The notes beneath the pieces were generated by a model, which worked only from the letters and a program-made list of their open reading frames with translations, made no database searches and was not told the origin of the DNA. Of a DNA stretch of 42,730 nucleotides, positions 8,773 to 17,327 are shown one piece after another; positions within the stretch are counted from its first letter, which is position 1; every line of letters begins with the position of its first letter. The DNA is from Candidatus Vecturithrix granuli (GTDB lineage Bacteria; Moduliflexota; Moduliflexia; Moduliflexales; Moduliflexaceae): NCBI GenBank assembly GCA_000739535.1, contig DF820464.1, positions 374,864 to 417,593 on the forward strand, written 5' to 3'. The translations under genes were made by a program, and so were the position numbers.

Positions 8773-9810
8773 CTATACAAAAAGCGGCTGCGTCAGAGGT
8801 TCAAGCTCCAGATCAGGCGTCTCGGCCAGAGTTTGGATGACTGTCTGGCGAATGTGCTCTAATTCTGTCTTCCCGTCAGGCGAGAAGGTGTTGAGGAGTA
8901 AACGTGAGATATGATTCGCCAGCCATTGCTGCACGAAGGGCAGAGGAATAGTCAGGCGTTTACAAGGCCAGATAATCATATCGGCGACGAGTTGAATCCG
9001 ATTCAACATGCCAAAGGTTGAGATCGGCTGTTCATTAAACGTACTGCGATTCACCACCCCGAACAACGCGCCATGATCCATCGCCTCGACTACCATCACG
9101 GCTTCACAGGCATGGCGGTAATAACAGGCATCAGACAGCCCCATTGTATTCGGCGATTTCAGAAAAACCGCTTCAGCGGTGGGGGCGCTGAAAAGTTTAT
9201 ACCCGGAGTGAAAATCCGGAAATTCATCGAAAACACTTGCAAATTCCAGGGCAAAGGGACGCCCGGTGATCACAGCGTGATACATGAGCGCGTCTAAAAG
9301 TATCCGGTCGCATAATTCTTCCAGTTCGCCGCGCAACAATCCCATTGGCCGGTGGCGGGACAGTCGTCGTCCCAGAATGAGAATCTGATCTGTATCCTTG
9401 CAGGTCCCGATATGATGGGCTGTCCGCACAAAATTCAGGAGTTCGTTTCCAAAATGGTCGCCATCCTGATCAACCACAGCAAAATATTTCCACGCTTTTT
9501 GTTTTAAAAGCAGGCGGACTCCTTGCGCCGCTCCTTGCAATTTTCCGCGATTCACCGCACTTACGCACCAGGAAACCTGATAGTCTCTGGCAAGCATTTC
9601 CGCGATGTTAGCCCCAGAGTGTTCTCCATCTACGCTCAAGCAGATACTGGCCGGATCATCTACTTGCTCGCAATACATTTGCACGGTATCCCGTAACAGT
9701 TCCTTGCCTTTTTGCACATCAAGCCCTTCAGGAAAATAGACCGGGATCACGATTCCGGTGTCGCGTCGCATAAGTGTGCGTATCTGTTCATAAGAATCGG
9801 CAAGCCGCAT
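8773..9810 (-). CDS. Putative GT-A-fold glycosyltransferase
   Basis: A 345-aa soluble protein with features of a family-2-like nucleotide-sugar transferase. An N-terminal strand (GIVIPVYFPEG) is followed by an acidic SVDGEHSG motif at about 59-66, a GKLQGAAQGVRLLL helix typical of the region before the DxD, and VVDQDGDHFGNEL (about 112-124) as the probable metal-binding motif. No membrane segments are seen. The donor and acceptor cannot be told from sequence, and there is no sugar operon beside it. ATG at 9810 is preceded by GAGGTG at good spacing. The gene is monocistronic as far as can be seen. Confidence 0.55.
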   Translation of the reverse strand: MRLADSYEQIRTLMRRDTGIVIPVYFPEGLDVQKGKELLRDTVQMYCEQVDDPASICLSVDGEHSGANIAEMLARDYQVSWCVSAVNRGKLQGAAQGVRLLLKQKAWKYFAVVDQDGDHFGNELLNFVRTAHHIGTCKDTDQILILGRRLSRHRPMGLLRGELEELCDRILLDALMYHAVITGRPFALEFASVFDEFPDFHSGYKLFSAPTAEAVFLKSPNTMGLSDACYYRHACEAVMVVEAMDHGALFGVVNRSTFNEQPISTFGMLNRIQLVADMIIWPCKRLTIPLPFVQQWLANHISRLLLNTFSPDGKTELEHIRQTVIQTLAETPDLELEPLTQPLFV

Positions 9811-9884
9811 GTTTTCACCTCAGTATGTAAGACGAGCTTTGGCATTCCTCAATGTGTAACGAGCAGGGGGCAGGATGAAGGCTG

Positions 9885-9904
9885 TTTCTTGACCTGTCAA
9901 GAAA
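9885..9904. promoter_or_regulatory. Palindromic operator-like site upstream of the DMT exporter
   Basis: TTTCTTGAC and GTCAAGAAA form 9-bp perfect inverted arms around CT. A TTGACA lies just downstream at 9921-9926. The symmetry suggests a dimeric regulator site for the plus-strand exporter or the divergent glycosyltransferase; the regulator is unknown. Confidence 0.35.
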
Positions 9905-9983
9905 AAACGGGAATTTTCACTTGACAAATTCTTGCGAGAGCGTGGGAACACCTCTACATCTCAAGTTATTCTCAATCCGTTTT

Positions 9984-10017
9984 TTTTCTTTAATTCGTTG
10001 TTTTCTTTAATTCGTTG
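9984..10017. repeat. 17-bp tandem repeat, two copies
   Basis: The unit TTTTCTTTAATTCGTTG occurs twice head to tail just before the ribosome binding site of the DMT exporter. Copy number could vary between strains; no function is evident. Confidence 0.7.
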
Positions 10018-10044
10018 TTGTATTGCAACCCGAAAGGATTACCC

Positions 10045-10932
10045 ATGCCATTTCTCGGAGAATTCAGCGCGTTAGGGGCGGCGGCGCTGTGGGCGGCGAC
10101 CTCGATGATTTTTGCAAAAGTGACGGTGAAAATCGGCTCGGTACAGGCAAATATTTCGCGCATGATGGTTGCCACGCTCCTCTTTGTGATCTCGATCGCC
10201 TTGTTTCGCTTGCCGATCAATCTGTCATTCACGCAGATTCAATATTTATTTATCAGTGCGATGTTAGGACTTGTGTTCGGTGATACGTACTTATTTAAGG
10301 CCTTTCAAACCATTGGAGCGCGGCTGAGTATGCTCGTCATGTCGCTAGCTCCGGCAATCGCCGCGCTTCTGGCTTATCTTTTTCTGGGCGAGACCCTCTC
10401 GATCGGGGGGATTTGGGGAGTGCTCATCACACTTTGTGGCGTATCTTTAGTCGTCTTTGAACGCACGGGACCTGTTCCGGCTTATACTCTCAGCAAGCTT
10501 GGTGTGTTCTATGCTTTGCTGGGGGCGTTCGGACAGGGATCGGGCTTGATTTTTGCCAAACTGGCTTTTGCTGAGGGGCCGATTCATGGCATGGTGGCCT
10601 CATGTATTAGAATTACAAGCGCGGTGGCGGTGTTATTACCAATCTCTCTTCTCAGCAGGCGCTGCCAAAATCCGATCAATGTCTTGAAACAGGATCGGAC
10701 AATTTTCATGTACCTGCTGATCGCTTCTGTGTTTGGTACGTATTTAGGGATTACGTTCAGTCTGGTCGCTGTGGCTTACGCCAAAGTCGGTATCGCTTCA
10801 ACTCTGATCGCCACCTCGCCCGTGCTGATGCTGCCTATGGTTCGCCTGATATATCACGATCAGCTCTCATGGAAAGCCATTATAGGAGCGTTTATCGCGG
10901 TGACAGGAGTAGCGATCCTCTTTTTAACCTGA
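10045..10932 (+). CDS. DMT-superfamily transporter (EamA family)
   Basis: A 295-aa polytopic membrane protein with two EamA repeats and about ten hydrophobic segments. It opens FLGEFSALGAAALWAATSM, and the second half has the matching GALLGAFGQGSGLIFAK-type start and ends IGAFIAVTGVAILFLT. Members export metabolites or amino acids across the inner membrane; the substrate cannot be predicted. The ATG at 10045 follows AAAGGA by about 6 nt. An in-frame TTG at 10015 exists but lacks this signal and would add a non-family extension. A strong hairpin terminator follows immediately. Confidence 0.85.
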   Translation: MPFLGEFSALGAAALWAATSMIFAKVTVKIGSVQANISRMMVATLLFVISIALFRLPINLSFTQIQYLFISAMLGLVFGDTYLFKAFQTIGARLSMLVMSLAPAIAALLAYLFLGETLSIGGIWGVLITLCGVSLVVFERTGPVPAYTLSKLGVFYALLGAFGQGSGLIFAKLAFAEGPIHGMVASCIRITSAVAVLLPISLLSRRCQNPINVLKQDRTIFMYLLIASVFGTYLGITFSLVAVAYAKVGIASTLIATSPVLMLPMVRLIYHDQLSWKAIIGAFIAVTGVAILFLT

Positions 10933-10941
10933 GGGTACCAG

Positions 10942-10974
10942 AAAAACCGGGTTTCTTGAAGAAACCCGGTTTTT
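10942..10974. terminator. Bidirectional hairpin terminator (shared hairpin family)
   Basis: Perfect 14-bp stem AAAAACCGGGTTTC / GAAACCCGGTTTTT with a TTGAA loop, flanked by A and T runs, between the convergent DMT exporter and chemoreceptor. The same hairpin recurs at 40657-40689 and a variant at 25780-25810. Confidence 0.85.
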
Positions 10975-10980
10975 TTAGGA

Positions 10981-12393
10981 TTACTCGCCCTGCAAGTCGG
11001 TATGAAAGAAGGCGATAGCAGCTTCTAAATGTTCTACTTGCTTTTGCAATTCTGCGGCAATAGTGGTCAATTGTTCAGAAACGGCGGCGTTTTGTTGAGT
11101 GATCTGGTCGAGTTGCTGCATGGCGCGGTTGACCTGTTCGGCCCCCAGATATTGTTCCTGACTCGCCGTACTGATTTCTTGCACTAATTCAGCGGTTTTT
11201 TGAATGGCTGGCGACAGATGAATCATTCTTTCGCCCACATTGTCAACGAGTCTCATGCTAGAATCGACCAGCGCGGCGATTTCCAAAGCCGTATCACGAC
11301 TCTGGACGGCAAGGCTGCGCACTTCTGCGGCGACGACAGCAAAGCTTTTGCCCTGTTCTCCTGCTCTAGCCGCTTCAATCGTTGCATTCAGTGAAAGCAG
11401 ATTAGTCTGGTTAGCAATATCATCAACACTGGCTATTTTCTCAGCCATCGTCTGCATGGCGATCATAGTTTCTTTGATTGCCATTTCTGCATCCTGGGCA
11501 TCCTGAGCGGCTTGTAAGGCAATTGTTCCGGTGTGTTGCGCATTCTCAGAATTATGTTTGATCGTCATCACCATTTGTTCCAGTGAAGCGGCCGTTTCTT
11601 CGGCCGCAGCCGATTGTTCCGCATTTCCGGCCGCCATCTCTTCAACACGTACATGAATTTCCTGGCTATTCTGCCTGACAGCTTTGGCAACCGCTTTAAC
11701 TCCGGTAATGACCGCTTGCAATTGTCCAATCATCGCTTTGAGGGCCTGGAGTAATCTGCCGATTTCATTGCTGGAAACTCCGCTCATGATCTGCATCTCC
11801 ATGTTTCCATTGGCGATTTTCCTGACAACCTGCGTCAAATAACGTAAAGGATTCGATACATTGCGCCGAATCAGCATCACAACCATAACACATTCTACCA
11901 GCACGATAAGCAGTAGGTTTCGGATCAAGGTCGTCAGTGATCTCCATATCTGAACATGCACGAATTGCCGCGAAAACGTCATTTCAAGACGGCCTAATTC
12001 AGTATTTTCATAAAGAATTGGGACTTCACGCAGTATGGTATCGGGATATTGGGCAGGTTGCACCTCTTCTTGTAAAAAATCATGAATAATACCAGTTTCT
12101 AGATCCTTGCCGGAATGGAGCATGATTTCGCCTCCTTCTAAAATTTTTATGGCTAAAATGTCTTGATCGCTTAGATAGGAGGTCACAATATTATTGACCG
12201 GCTCGGTATTCATAAAAAACAGAAATTCCCCAAGCATCAGAGTAAGCGCATTCAAGGTGCTCTTTTCCTTTGCATCAAGAAAATGCGTAAACTGTTCTTT
12301 GCGCTGCACGCTTTCCAACATTCCAAAGGTCGCCATAATCACGACAAGAACAACAGCAATTTCCAGGGCAAGTTTTGTACTGATGCTCTTCAT
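10981..12393 (-). CDS. Methyl-accepting chemotaxis protein
   Basis: A 470-aa transmembrane chemoreceptor. TM1 at about 8-24, an extracytoplasmic sensor of about 130 residues, TM2 at about 155-175, a HAMP region (176-228), then the long coiled-coil signalling domain with the conserved tip ([20 protein letters not shown] at about 328-347) that contacts CheA/CheW. The sensor is short with no recognisable ligand fold. ATG at 12393 has a purine-rich stretch (GGGAAAAGA) upstream. It is divergent from the heme adenylate cyclase, but no che genes lie in the window, so the partners must be elsewhere. Confidence 0.92.
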   Translation of the reverse strand: MKSISTKLALEIAVVLVVIMATFGMLESVQRKEQFTHFLDAKEKSTLNALTLMLGEFLFFMNTEPVNNIVTSYLSDQDILAIKILEGGEIMLHSGKDLETGIIHDFLQEEVQPAQYPDTILREVPILYENTELGRLEMTFSRQFVHVQIWRSLTTLIRNLLLIVLVECVMVVMLIRRNVSNPLRYLTQVVRKIANGNMEMQIMSGVSSNEIGRLLQALKAMIGQLQAVITGVKAVAKAVRQNSQEIHVRVEEMAAGNAEQSAAAEETAASLEQMVMTIKHNSENAQHTGTIALQAAQDAQDAEMAIKETMIAMQTMAEKIASVDDIANQTNLLSLNATIEAARAGEQGKSFAVVAAEVRSLAVQSRDTALEIAALVDSSMRLVDNVGERMIHLSPAIQKTAELVQEISTASQEQYLGAEQVNRAMQQLDQITQQNAAVSEQLTTIAAELQKQVEHLEAAIAFFHTDLQGE

Positions 12394-12554
12394 ATCTTTT
12401 CCCTTCCTGGGTCACGAACCAGAGTTTTTCTATCATTTTTCGTTATACTTCCATGATGCGATCATATCCTATAATATGTGACGATAATGATCAAGAAAAA
12501 GCTGATGAATTTTATTCTTTCAGCACGAATTGATCGCTTGATAAGAGCTTTTTC

Positions 12555-12589
12555 TTGACAAAGACTGATTTTCTTGTAATGCTACTGTT
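12555..12589 (+). promoter_or_regulatory. Putative promoter placing transcription start at the cyclase ATG
   Basis: TTGACA at 12555-12560 lies 30 nt before the ATG at 12590, with only weak -10-like sequence (TAATGC 12577-12582). No Shine-Dalgarno precedes the ATG. If the -35 is real, the mRNA would be nearly leaderless. Confidence 0.3.
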
Positions 12590-14002
12590 ATGAATATGTT
12601 TACCTCCATTACCCAAAAAGTTACCGCAATTATTCTCGTCAGTCTGGTGATTGGCATTGGCATTGTGGTGCTCTATTTCGCATACGGCCAGAATAAAACC
12701 CTCTATGTTTCTACCGAAAGGAATTTATACCAGCAGGCCGACGTGTTATATCAGTCGATCAAAAATGCGATGCTGCCGGGTGAGGCGCCTCTGGTGGTCT
12801 CACTCTTTGAGGATATTCGCAATCTTGAAACCATGTATGATGTGAGGTTGTATCGCAGCAATGGAATCGTCGCCTTTTCAGATAATACCACCCTTGAACG
12901 AGTCAATGCCAATCTGGGCGTGAGGAAATTTCAGCCAAAACAGATCCTGCGGGAAGGAACAGCGATTGAAAATGATGTCCGTTTTGAATCGGTCATCAAG
13001 ACCGGGAGAACGGTCTCATTTCGTCATACGGCGGAAGCAAAACGGTATTTGACCATTTATGCGCCGCTTCTCAATCTTCCGAAATGTACAGGATGTCATG
13101 GCAGCGATCACACCATTCGCGGGATGATCACGATCAGCGCCGATATGACGCCAACAGTGCTTCAGGCCAGAAACAACATTGTGGTTGCTGCCCTTATTTT
13201 TATGGTAGTCGTGGCCCTGCTCTTTTTGATTCTTTCGCTTTTTTTGAAACGCACAATTATTGCTCCGGTGCAATGTATCGGTCATGTCGCCTCTGAAGTC
13301 ACCAAAGGGAATTTCCGCGAAAAAGTCTCGATTCGCACCCGAGATGAACTTGGCGAGCTGGGCCAGAAGATCAACAGCATGGTTGAGGGACTGTATGAGC
13401 GTTTTGAATTGTCCAAATATGTCTCGTCTTCAACGCTCGCCTCTATTAAACACTCTGAAAAAGGCGCAAAAACAGACATTGCCCTCTTTTTTAGTGATAT
13501 TCGTGGATTTACGTCGTTTTCTGAAAGAGTTGCGCCTGAAGTGGTGGTCGAAAATCTCAATACGATCCTGACCATCCAGACCGAAATTATTCACCGGCAT
13601 GGCGGCGACATTGATAAATATGTCGGCGACGAAATTGTTGCGCTGTTTACAGGCCCCTTCAAAGAACAACATGCCTGCCTTTCCGCCCTGGAAATTCAGA
13701 CCTACATTGCCGCCCATCCGGAAGAATTGACGCATCTGACCGTTGGAATCGGGATTAACACAGGCGAAGTCATTTTAGGGATGGTTGGTTCTGAAAAACG
13801 CGCAGATTTTACAGTGATCGGCGATCATGTCAATTTTGCGTCCCGATTGTGCAGTGAAGCGAAAGGCGGCAGGATCCTGATTTCCGAAAGCACCTATCAA
13901 AAAATTCGTGATATTGCTCAGGTTGAAGGGCCGTCTGAAATGCGCGTAAAAGGCAAAGAACTTCCCCAACACGTGTATCAACTCACAGGGATGAAAGAGT
14001 AG
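12590..14002 (+). CDS. Adenylate cyclase with periplasmic c-type heme sensor
   Basis: A 470-aa membrane sensor-cyclase: TM1 at about 11-31, a periplasmic domain of about 165 residues containing one c-heme motif CTGCH (166-170) just before TM2 (about 197-219), HAMP (220-272), then a class III cyclase domain (about 293-466). Metal aspartates D303 (FSDIRGF) and D347 (YVGDE) are present. K343 and T408 (DFTVIGD) occupy the purine-selecting positions and favour ATP over GTP. N415 and R419 are in place, so the catalytic core looks complete. The heme suggests sensing of redox state or a gas such as NO (inference). A P460-like heme lipoprotein follows 97 bp downstream on the same strand. cAMP output is predicted. 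Confidence 0.88.
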   Translation: MNMFTSITQKVTAIILVSLVIGIGIVVLYFAYGQNKTLYVSTERNLYQQADVLYQSIKNAMLPGEAPLVVSLFEDIRNLETMYDVRLYRSNGIVAFSDNTTLERVNANLGVRKFQPKQILREGTAIENDVRFESVIKTGRTVSFRHTAEAKRYLTIYAPLLNLPKCTGCHGSDHTIRGMITISADMTPTVLQARNNIVVAALIFMVVVALLFLILSLFLKRTIIAPVQCIGHVASEVTKGNFREKVSIRTRDELGELGQKINSMVEGLYERFELSKYVSSSTLASIKHSEKGAKTDIALFFSDIRGFTSFSERVAPEVVVENLNTILTIQTEIIHRHGGDIDKYVGDEIVALFTGPFKEQHACLSALEIQTYIAAHPEELTHLTVGIGINTGEVILGMVGSEKRADFTVIGDHVNFASRLCSEAKGGRILISESTYQKIRDIAQVEGPSEMRVKGKELPQHVYQLTGMKE

Positions 14003-14099
14003 TGTTTAAGTGTTTGAGTATTTGAGTGGTTAGATTGTTTCGAGAATTTCGAAGCCTCATTCCCGAAACTACCATATTCAAGCATTTATAAGAAATGTT

Positions 14100-14717
14100 A
14101 TGATGTCTCAGCAAATCCATCGTATCTGGTCTTTCATATTTTTCAGTTGCCTAGCGGGTTTCATAGTCTTATCAGCCTGCCAGAAACAGAAGCCGCCAAT
14201 GGCGCCGCCAGTGGCGGAATATCGCACATGGGACCTGACCACCACGATTGAATTGAATTATCCGGTTCCGGGGCATCTTGAGCATTTCAGAAAAATTTAT
14301 ATCAATGCCATCGGGTACGGAGTGCAACCACTCGAGGAAGGCGGTCAGCGAACCTACAACTATCCGGAAGGCACGATCATTGTGAAAGAATTATATGCGG
14401 ATTTGTCTGCCCCGGAGTCCGGGGAAGAACCGATTGCGTTAGATGTAATGATCAAATCGCCTCAGCATCCCGCAGCTCAGAGGGGATGGCTCTGGATTCT
14501 GAAAAATATGGAGCCCCAGGAAGAACGTCTTATTGATCACAAGTTTTGCTGCGATTGTCATACCAACGCCAATGAACCTCATCCTTATGGCGATCAAAAT
14601 CCGACCGGAAGTCACAGGGATTATGTGTTTTTTCCGCCAGAGCATACACTCGTGCAAGAGCCGTCGCCGCCAAAACCATCAAGGTATCCTTATCGATCAG
14701 GGTATTCCACCTATTGA
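14100..14717 (+). CDS. Cytochrome P460-like heme lipoprotein
   Basis: A 205-aa exported protein. A hydrophobic signal ends in lipobox LSAC27, so it should be lipid-anchored on the periplasmic side. The body matches the cytochrome P460 pattern: YRTWDL near 41, a central beta-rich region (GTIIVKELYAD, PIALDVMIK, GWLWILKN) and a single heme motif C150-C-D-C153-H154, followed by a Pro-rich tail. P460 proteins bind a cross-linked c-heme and oxidise hydroxylamine or NO; many homologues are of unknown role. The cross-linking Lys cannot be assigned here. Its place after the heme-sensor cyclase suggests a common signal or redox function (inference). The Shine-Dalgarno is weak. Confidence 0.75.
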   Translation: MMSQQIHRIWSFIFFSCLAGFIVLSACQKQKPPMAPPVAEYRTWDLTTTIELNYPVPGHLEHFRKIYINAIGYGVQPLEEGGQRTYNYPEGTIIVKELYADLSAPESGEEPIALDVMIKSPQHPAAQRGWLWILKNMEPQEERLIDHKFCCDCHTNANEPHPYGDQNPTGSHRDYVFFPPEHTLVQEPSPPKPSRYPYRSGYSTY

Positions 14718-15076
14718 AACCATCCTGCAACAATCCTGTACTTCTCCGAGAGTTCTCATCTCGGAATGGAAAGATAGGGTTTGAGTGTTGAAGGAAAGGC
14801 ATATTTTAACATAAATTAGCTTGCTTTTTCTGCATGAATGTTATACCTTAAGCGCAATTTCCATTTGCCGAATCAGGAAGTTTTAGAAATACTTTCAGCA
14901 GAAGAAAGCAGAGGGAAAAATGGGAAATTGATGCTCAACAACATCCAAAACAAATTCCTAAAAATTGCCTGCGCTTGTGTGAGAGACAAAAAACCTTATC
15001 ACGAAGGACATAGAAGCCTTAATCTACTGAAGGACAATGAGAATTCTTAAAAAATGTAAATTTTCATAGAGAATTC
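14718..15076 (+). other. Intergenic region with a possible transposase-tail relic
   Basis: No intact gene between the P460 gene and the tRNA promoter. A 70-codon frame (14838-15050) contains NNIQNKFLKIACACVRDKKP followed by YHEG, which resembles the extreme C-terminus of IS110/IS116-type transposases (KLLxIAxAxxKxxxPY). It has no ribosome binding site or catalytic part. If the resemblance is real it is a degraded remnant; the evidence is thin. Confidence 0.25.
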
Positions 15077-15104
15077 TTGACAAAATTTTTACAGGTTCTA
15101 TATA
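15077..15104 (+). promoter_or_regulatory. Sigma70-type promoter of tRNA-Asp
   Basis: TTGACA (15077-15082), 16-nt spacer, TATATA (15099-15104); the start would fall near 15111, about 15 nt before the tRNA. One of the cleanest promoters in the window. Confidence 0.75.
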
Positions 15105-15126
15105 TGGAATTATCTCATACAGAGAA

Positions 15127-15204
15127 GGGGTCGTAGTTCAGCTTGGTTAGAACGCCGGCCTGTCACGCCGGAGGTCGCGAGTTCGAGCCTCGTCGACCCC
15201 GCCA
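15127..15204 (+). tRNA. tRNA-Asp (anticodon GTC)
   Basis: Cloverleaf: acceptor GGGGTCG pairs with CGACCCC, the D-arm has TTCAGCTTGGTTAGAA, the anticodon stem CCGGC/GCCGG holds CTGTCAC with GTC at 15162-15164, and the T-arm has GTTCGAGCC. The discriminator is G and CCA is encoded. It has its own promoter and a hairpin terminator. No integrase or duplicated 3' end was seen nearby, so it does not appear to be used as an attachment site here. Confidence 0.97.
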
Positions 15205-15207
15205 TTG

Positions 15208-15248
15208 AAAAAAATCTTGTATGTATGAATACGTACAAGATTTTTTTT
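15208..15248 (+). terminator. Intrinsic terminator of tRNA-Asp
   Basis: ATCTTGTA / TACAAGAT stem extended by GTA/TAC around a TGAA loop and followed by eight or more T, starting 4 nt after the tRNA. Confidence 0.85.
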
Positions 15249-15338
15249 GGATCAAAGAAGATACAACTTCTGAAACCTGATAGACTTAGGAAATCTTAAA
15301 ATCCATCAGCTAAACCTTGAAAGAAGAGTACTTTCTTA

Positions 15339-15367
15339 TTGACAAAAATCGAGGTCTTCCATATACC
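15339..15367 (+). promoter_or_regulatory. Putative promoter of the SAM hydrolase-family gene
   Basis: TTGACA (15339-15344), 17-nt spacer, TATACC (15362-15367), leaving a leader of about 70 nt before the ATG at 15443. Confidence 0.6.
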
Positions 15368-15442
15368 TCTCTCTGTTGTGAATGTTCTTGCCGATCCCTG
15401 TCATAAAGGGCCATATTGTAAAAAAGAAGAAAAGGACGAATT

Positions 15443-16252
15443 ATGGCTGAGAAAAGACCAATTATTACGTTACTCACCGATTTCGGACTGAGCGATTATT
15501 TTGTCGCTGCAATGAAAGGGGTCATCCTGAATATCAATCGAGGTGTTGAACTTGTTGATATTTCTCATGCCGTCCCTCCCCAGGATGTCTTACATGCCGC
15601 ATTTTTGCTCAAAAGCGTTTACGCATATTTTCCTTCAGATACGATTCACGTGGTAGTTGTTGATCCGAGCATTGGCACGCAACGCCGGGCGATTCTGGCA
15701 TCTTCCGAAAAGGGATTTTTTATCGCTCCTGATAATGGGGTATTAAGCGGGATTTACGAGGAGGTTGGCGTGGGAGAAATTCGAGAAATTACGGCCGATC
15801 ACTATTTTCTCAAACCGCGAACCGGAACCTTTGATGGACGCGATGTGTTCGCCCCGGTTGCTGCCTGGCTGTCGAAAGGAGTCAGTTTGTCATCCTTTGG
15901 CGACTTCATTTCCGATTACAAGAAACTGGATTTTCCGGCTCCGCTCCCGATTCAAGAAGGGGTGTTGAAATGCAAAATCCTCTCTGTTGATCATTTTGGG
16001 AATTTGATTTCGAATCTCGGTTGTGAACAATTCAAGGAATATCTTGATGCCTCAGAAAAACGCCGGTTTGCCTTTCGGGTCGGAGAACATACTGTGTCAA
16101 AACTTCTACAGGCGTATGCTGAAGGTGAACCTGATGAAGTGTTCGCGATATTAGGCAGTTCCGGTCTGGTAGAATTCAGCGTCAAAGGCGGTAGTGCTGC
16201 GGCCCTGACACGTGTAGGAATCGGGAGTGACGTGTTATTTAAAGTGATCTAG
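15443..16252 (+). CDS. SAM hydroxide adenosyltransferase family protein (DUF62)
   Basis: A 269-aa soluble protein of the family that splits S-adenosylmethionine into adenosine and methionine using water or hydroxide, related to fluorinases and chlorinases. Visible marks are TLLTDFGLSDYFVAAMKG at the N-terminus, VDISHAV, a VVDPSIGTQRR motif (family DPGVGT), FIAPDNGVLS, and FDGRDVFAPVAA, then the C-terminal beta-barrel with VDHFGNLISNL. Length is normal. The ATG follows AAGGA at good spacing. It stands alone between tRNA-Asp and the amino-acid transporter cluster. Physiological role is unsettled in most bacteria. Confidence 0.9.
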   Translation: MAEKRPIITLLTDFGLSDYFVAAMKGVILNINRGVELVDISHAVPPQDVLHAAFLLKSVYAYFPSDTIHVVVVDPSIGTQRRAILASSEKGFFIAPDNGVLSGIYEEVGVGEIREITADHYFLKPRTGTFDGRDVFAPVAAWLSKGVSLSSFGDFISDYKKLDFPAPLPIQEGVLKCKILSVDHFGNLISNLGCEQFKEYLDASEKRRFAFRVGEHTVSKLLQAYAEGEPDEVFAILGSSGLVEFSVKGGSAAALTRVGIGSDVLFKVI

Positions 16253-16388
16253 CGTTCAAACCGGAACTACTGGGTAAGGGGGGTGAGAGTGCTTCAGGTA
16301 AGAGAAAAGAAAACCGTTGGCAAAGAGAGTGGGTTGTTTTATGGATACTATTTAACAGAATAATATGCGCTTATCAAGGAGAACTGAT

Positions 16389-17150
16389 ATGTTGAAAAAA
16401 GTGACGACATTGGTACTTGTTGTGATATTACTGCTCACCGGAACGGTGATGGCGGCGACAACGTTTGAAAAGATTAAAAATACCGGAAAACTGAAAGTGG
16501 CCTTAAACGCGACATTCCCCCCATTTGAATTCTTTGATAATGACAAAAAAGACTATATGGGGTTCGACATTGACGTTGCTAAAGCGATAGCAGAAGCTAT
16601 GGGGGTTGAAGCCGAGATTATCAATACGGCCTGGGACGGTATTATCCCCGGATTACTCTCAAAACAGTATGATATTATTATTTCGGCGATGACGATTACG
16701 GAAGAACGCGCTAAAAAGGTGAAATTCTCGGATCCGTATTATTATGCGGGACAGATTATCGTTGTCCGTGAAGATCAGACTGGCATTGAAAAACCGGAAG
16801 ATCTCAATGGCAAAAAGGTTGGGGTCCAGATTGGCACCACTGGTGATTTTGCCGTCAGCGAAATTGAAGGTGTAGAAGTTATCCGTTATGATAGCATCGA
16901 TTTGGCGATTGTGGCCCTTCAAAACAAAAATATTGACGCTGTGGTCTCAGATGCACCGACCATGGCTGCTTATGTCAAAGAAAAAGAAGGTATTAAACTG
17001 ACAGGCGACATTTTCACGGCAGAAGAATACGGCATGGCCATGCGTTTGGAAGATACAGACCTGCATGAGGCCGTCAATGCTGCGTTAGCAAAACTAAAAG
17101 AAAGCGGCAAGCTGCAAGAATTTATGGATATCTGGACTGGGGGAAAATAA
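16389..17150 (+). CDS. Polar amino-acid ABC transporter substrate-binding protein 1
   Basis: A 253-aa periplasmic solute-binding protein (SBP_bac_3). Signal peptide of about 22 residues (MLKKVTTLVLVVILLLTG, then TVMA). The mature part opens TFEKIKNTGKLKVALNATFP with PFEFF, then GFDIDVAKAIAEAMG, the INTAWDGIIPGLLSKQYD segment, and GKKVGVQIGTTGDF. These define the glutamine/polar amino-acid group; the exact ligand is not predictable. ATG at 16389 is chosen because AAGGAG lies 6 nt upstream and it gives a proper signal sequence; an in-frame start 24 nt earlier would add charged residues. A hairpin separates it from the permease. Confidence 0.9.
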   Translation: MLKKVTTLVLVVILLLTGTVMAATTFEKIKNTGKLKVALNATFPPFEFFDNDKKDYMGFDIDVAKAIAEAMGVEAEIINTAWDGIIPGLLSKQYDIIISAMTITEERAKKVKFSDPYYYAGQIIVVREDQTGIEKPEDLNGKKVGVQIGTTGDFAVSEIEGVEVIRYDSIDLAIVALQNKNIDAVVSDAPTMAAYVKEKEGIKLTGDIFTAEEYGMAMRLEDTDLHEAVNAALAKLKESGKLQEFMDIWTGGK

Positions 17151-17177
17151 CCACCTGTGCAAAATTTTGGATAGTTA

Positions 17178-17210
17178 CATCCCCGGATTTCCTGAAAAAA
17201 TCCGGGGATG
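17178..17210 (+). terminator. Intra-operon hairpin between binding protein 1 and permease 1
   Basis: Perfect 13-bp stem CATCCCCGGATTT / AAATCCGGGGATG with a 7-nt loop, 28 nt after the stop. No T-run follows. It could be a leaky attenuator or an mRNA 3'-end stabiliser that gives more binding protein than permease. Confidence 0.65.
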
Positions 17211-17327
17211 TGTTGATGAAGAATTTTCGAGTAAAGAGAGAAGACCGGTCAGTATTTGCGATCTGGGGACAAGCCGCAAAAGTTGTGCCTCTGCTGGGTT
17301 GATCTGGGGAAGGAATATGAATGACGA

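Noticed and set aside
14838-15050. 70-codon frame as a functional gene
   Set aside because: No ribosome binding site and no complete domain; at most a transposase-tail relic.
15127-15204. tRNA-Asp as an integration site for a mobile element
   Set aside because: No integrase, no duplicated tRNA 3' end and no foreign-looking block is adjacent.
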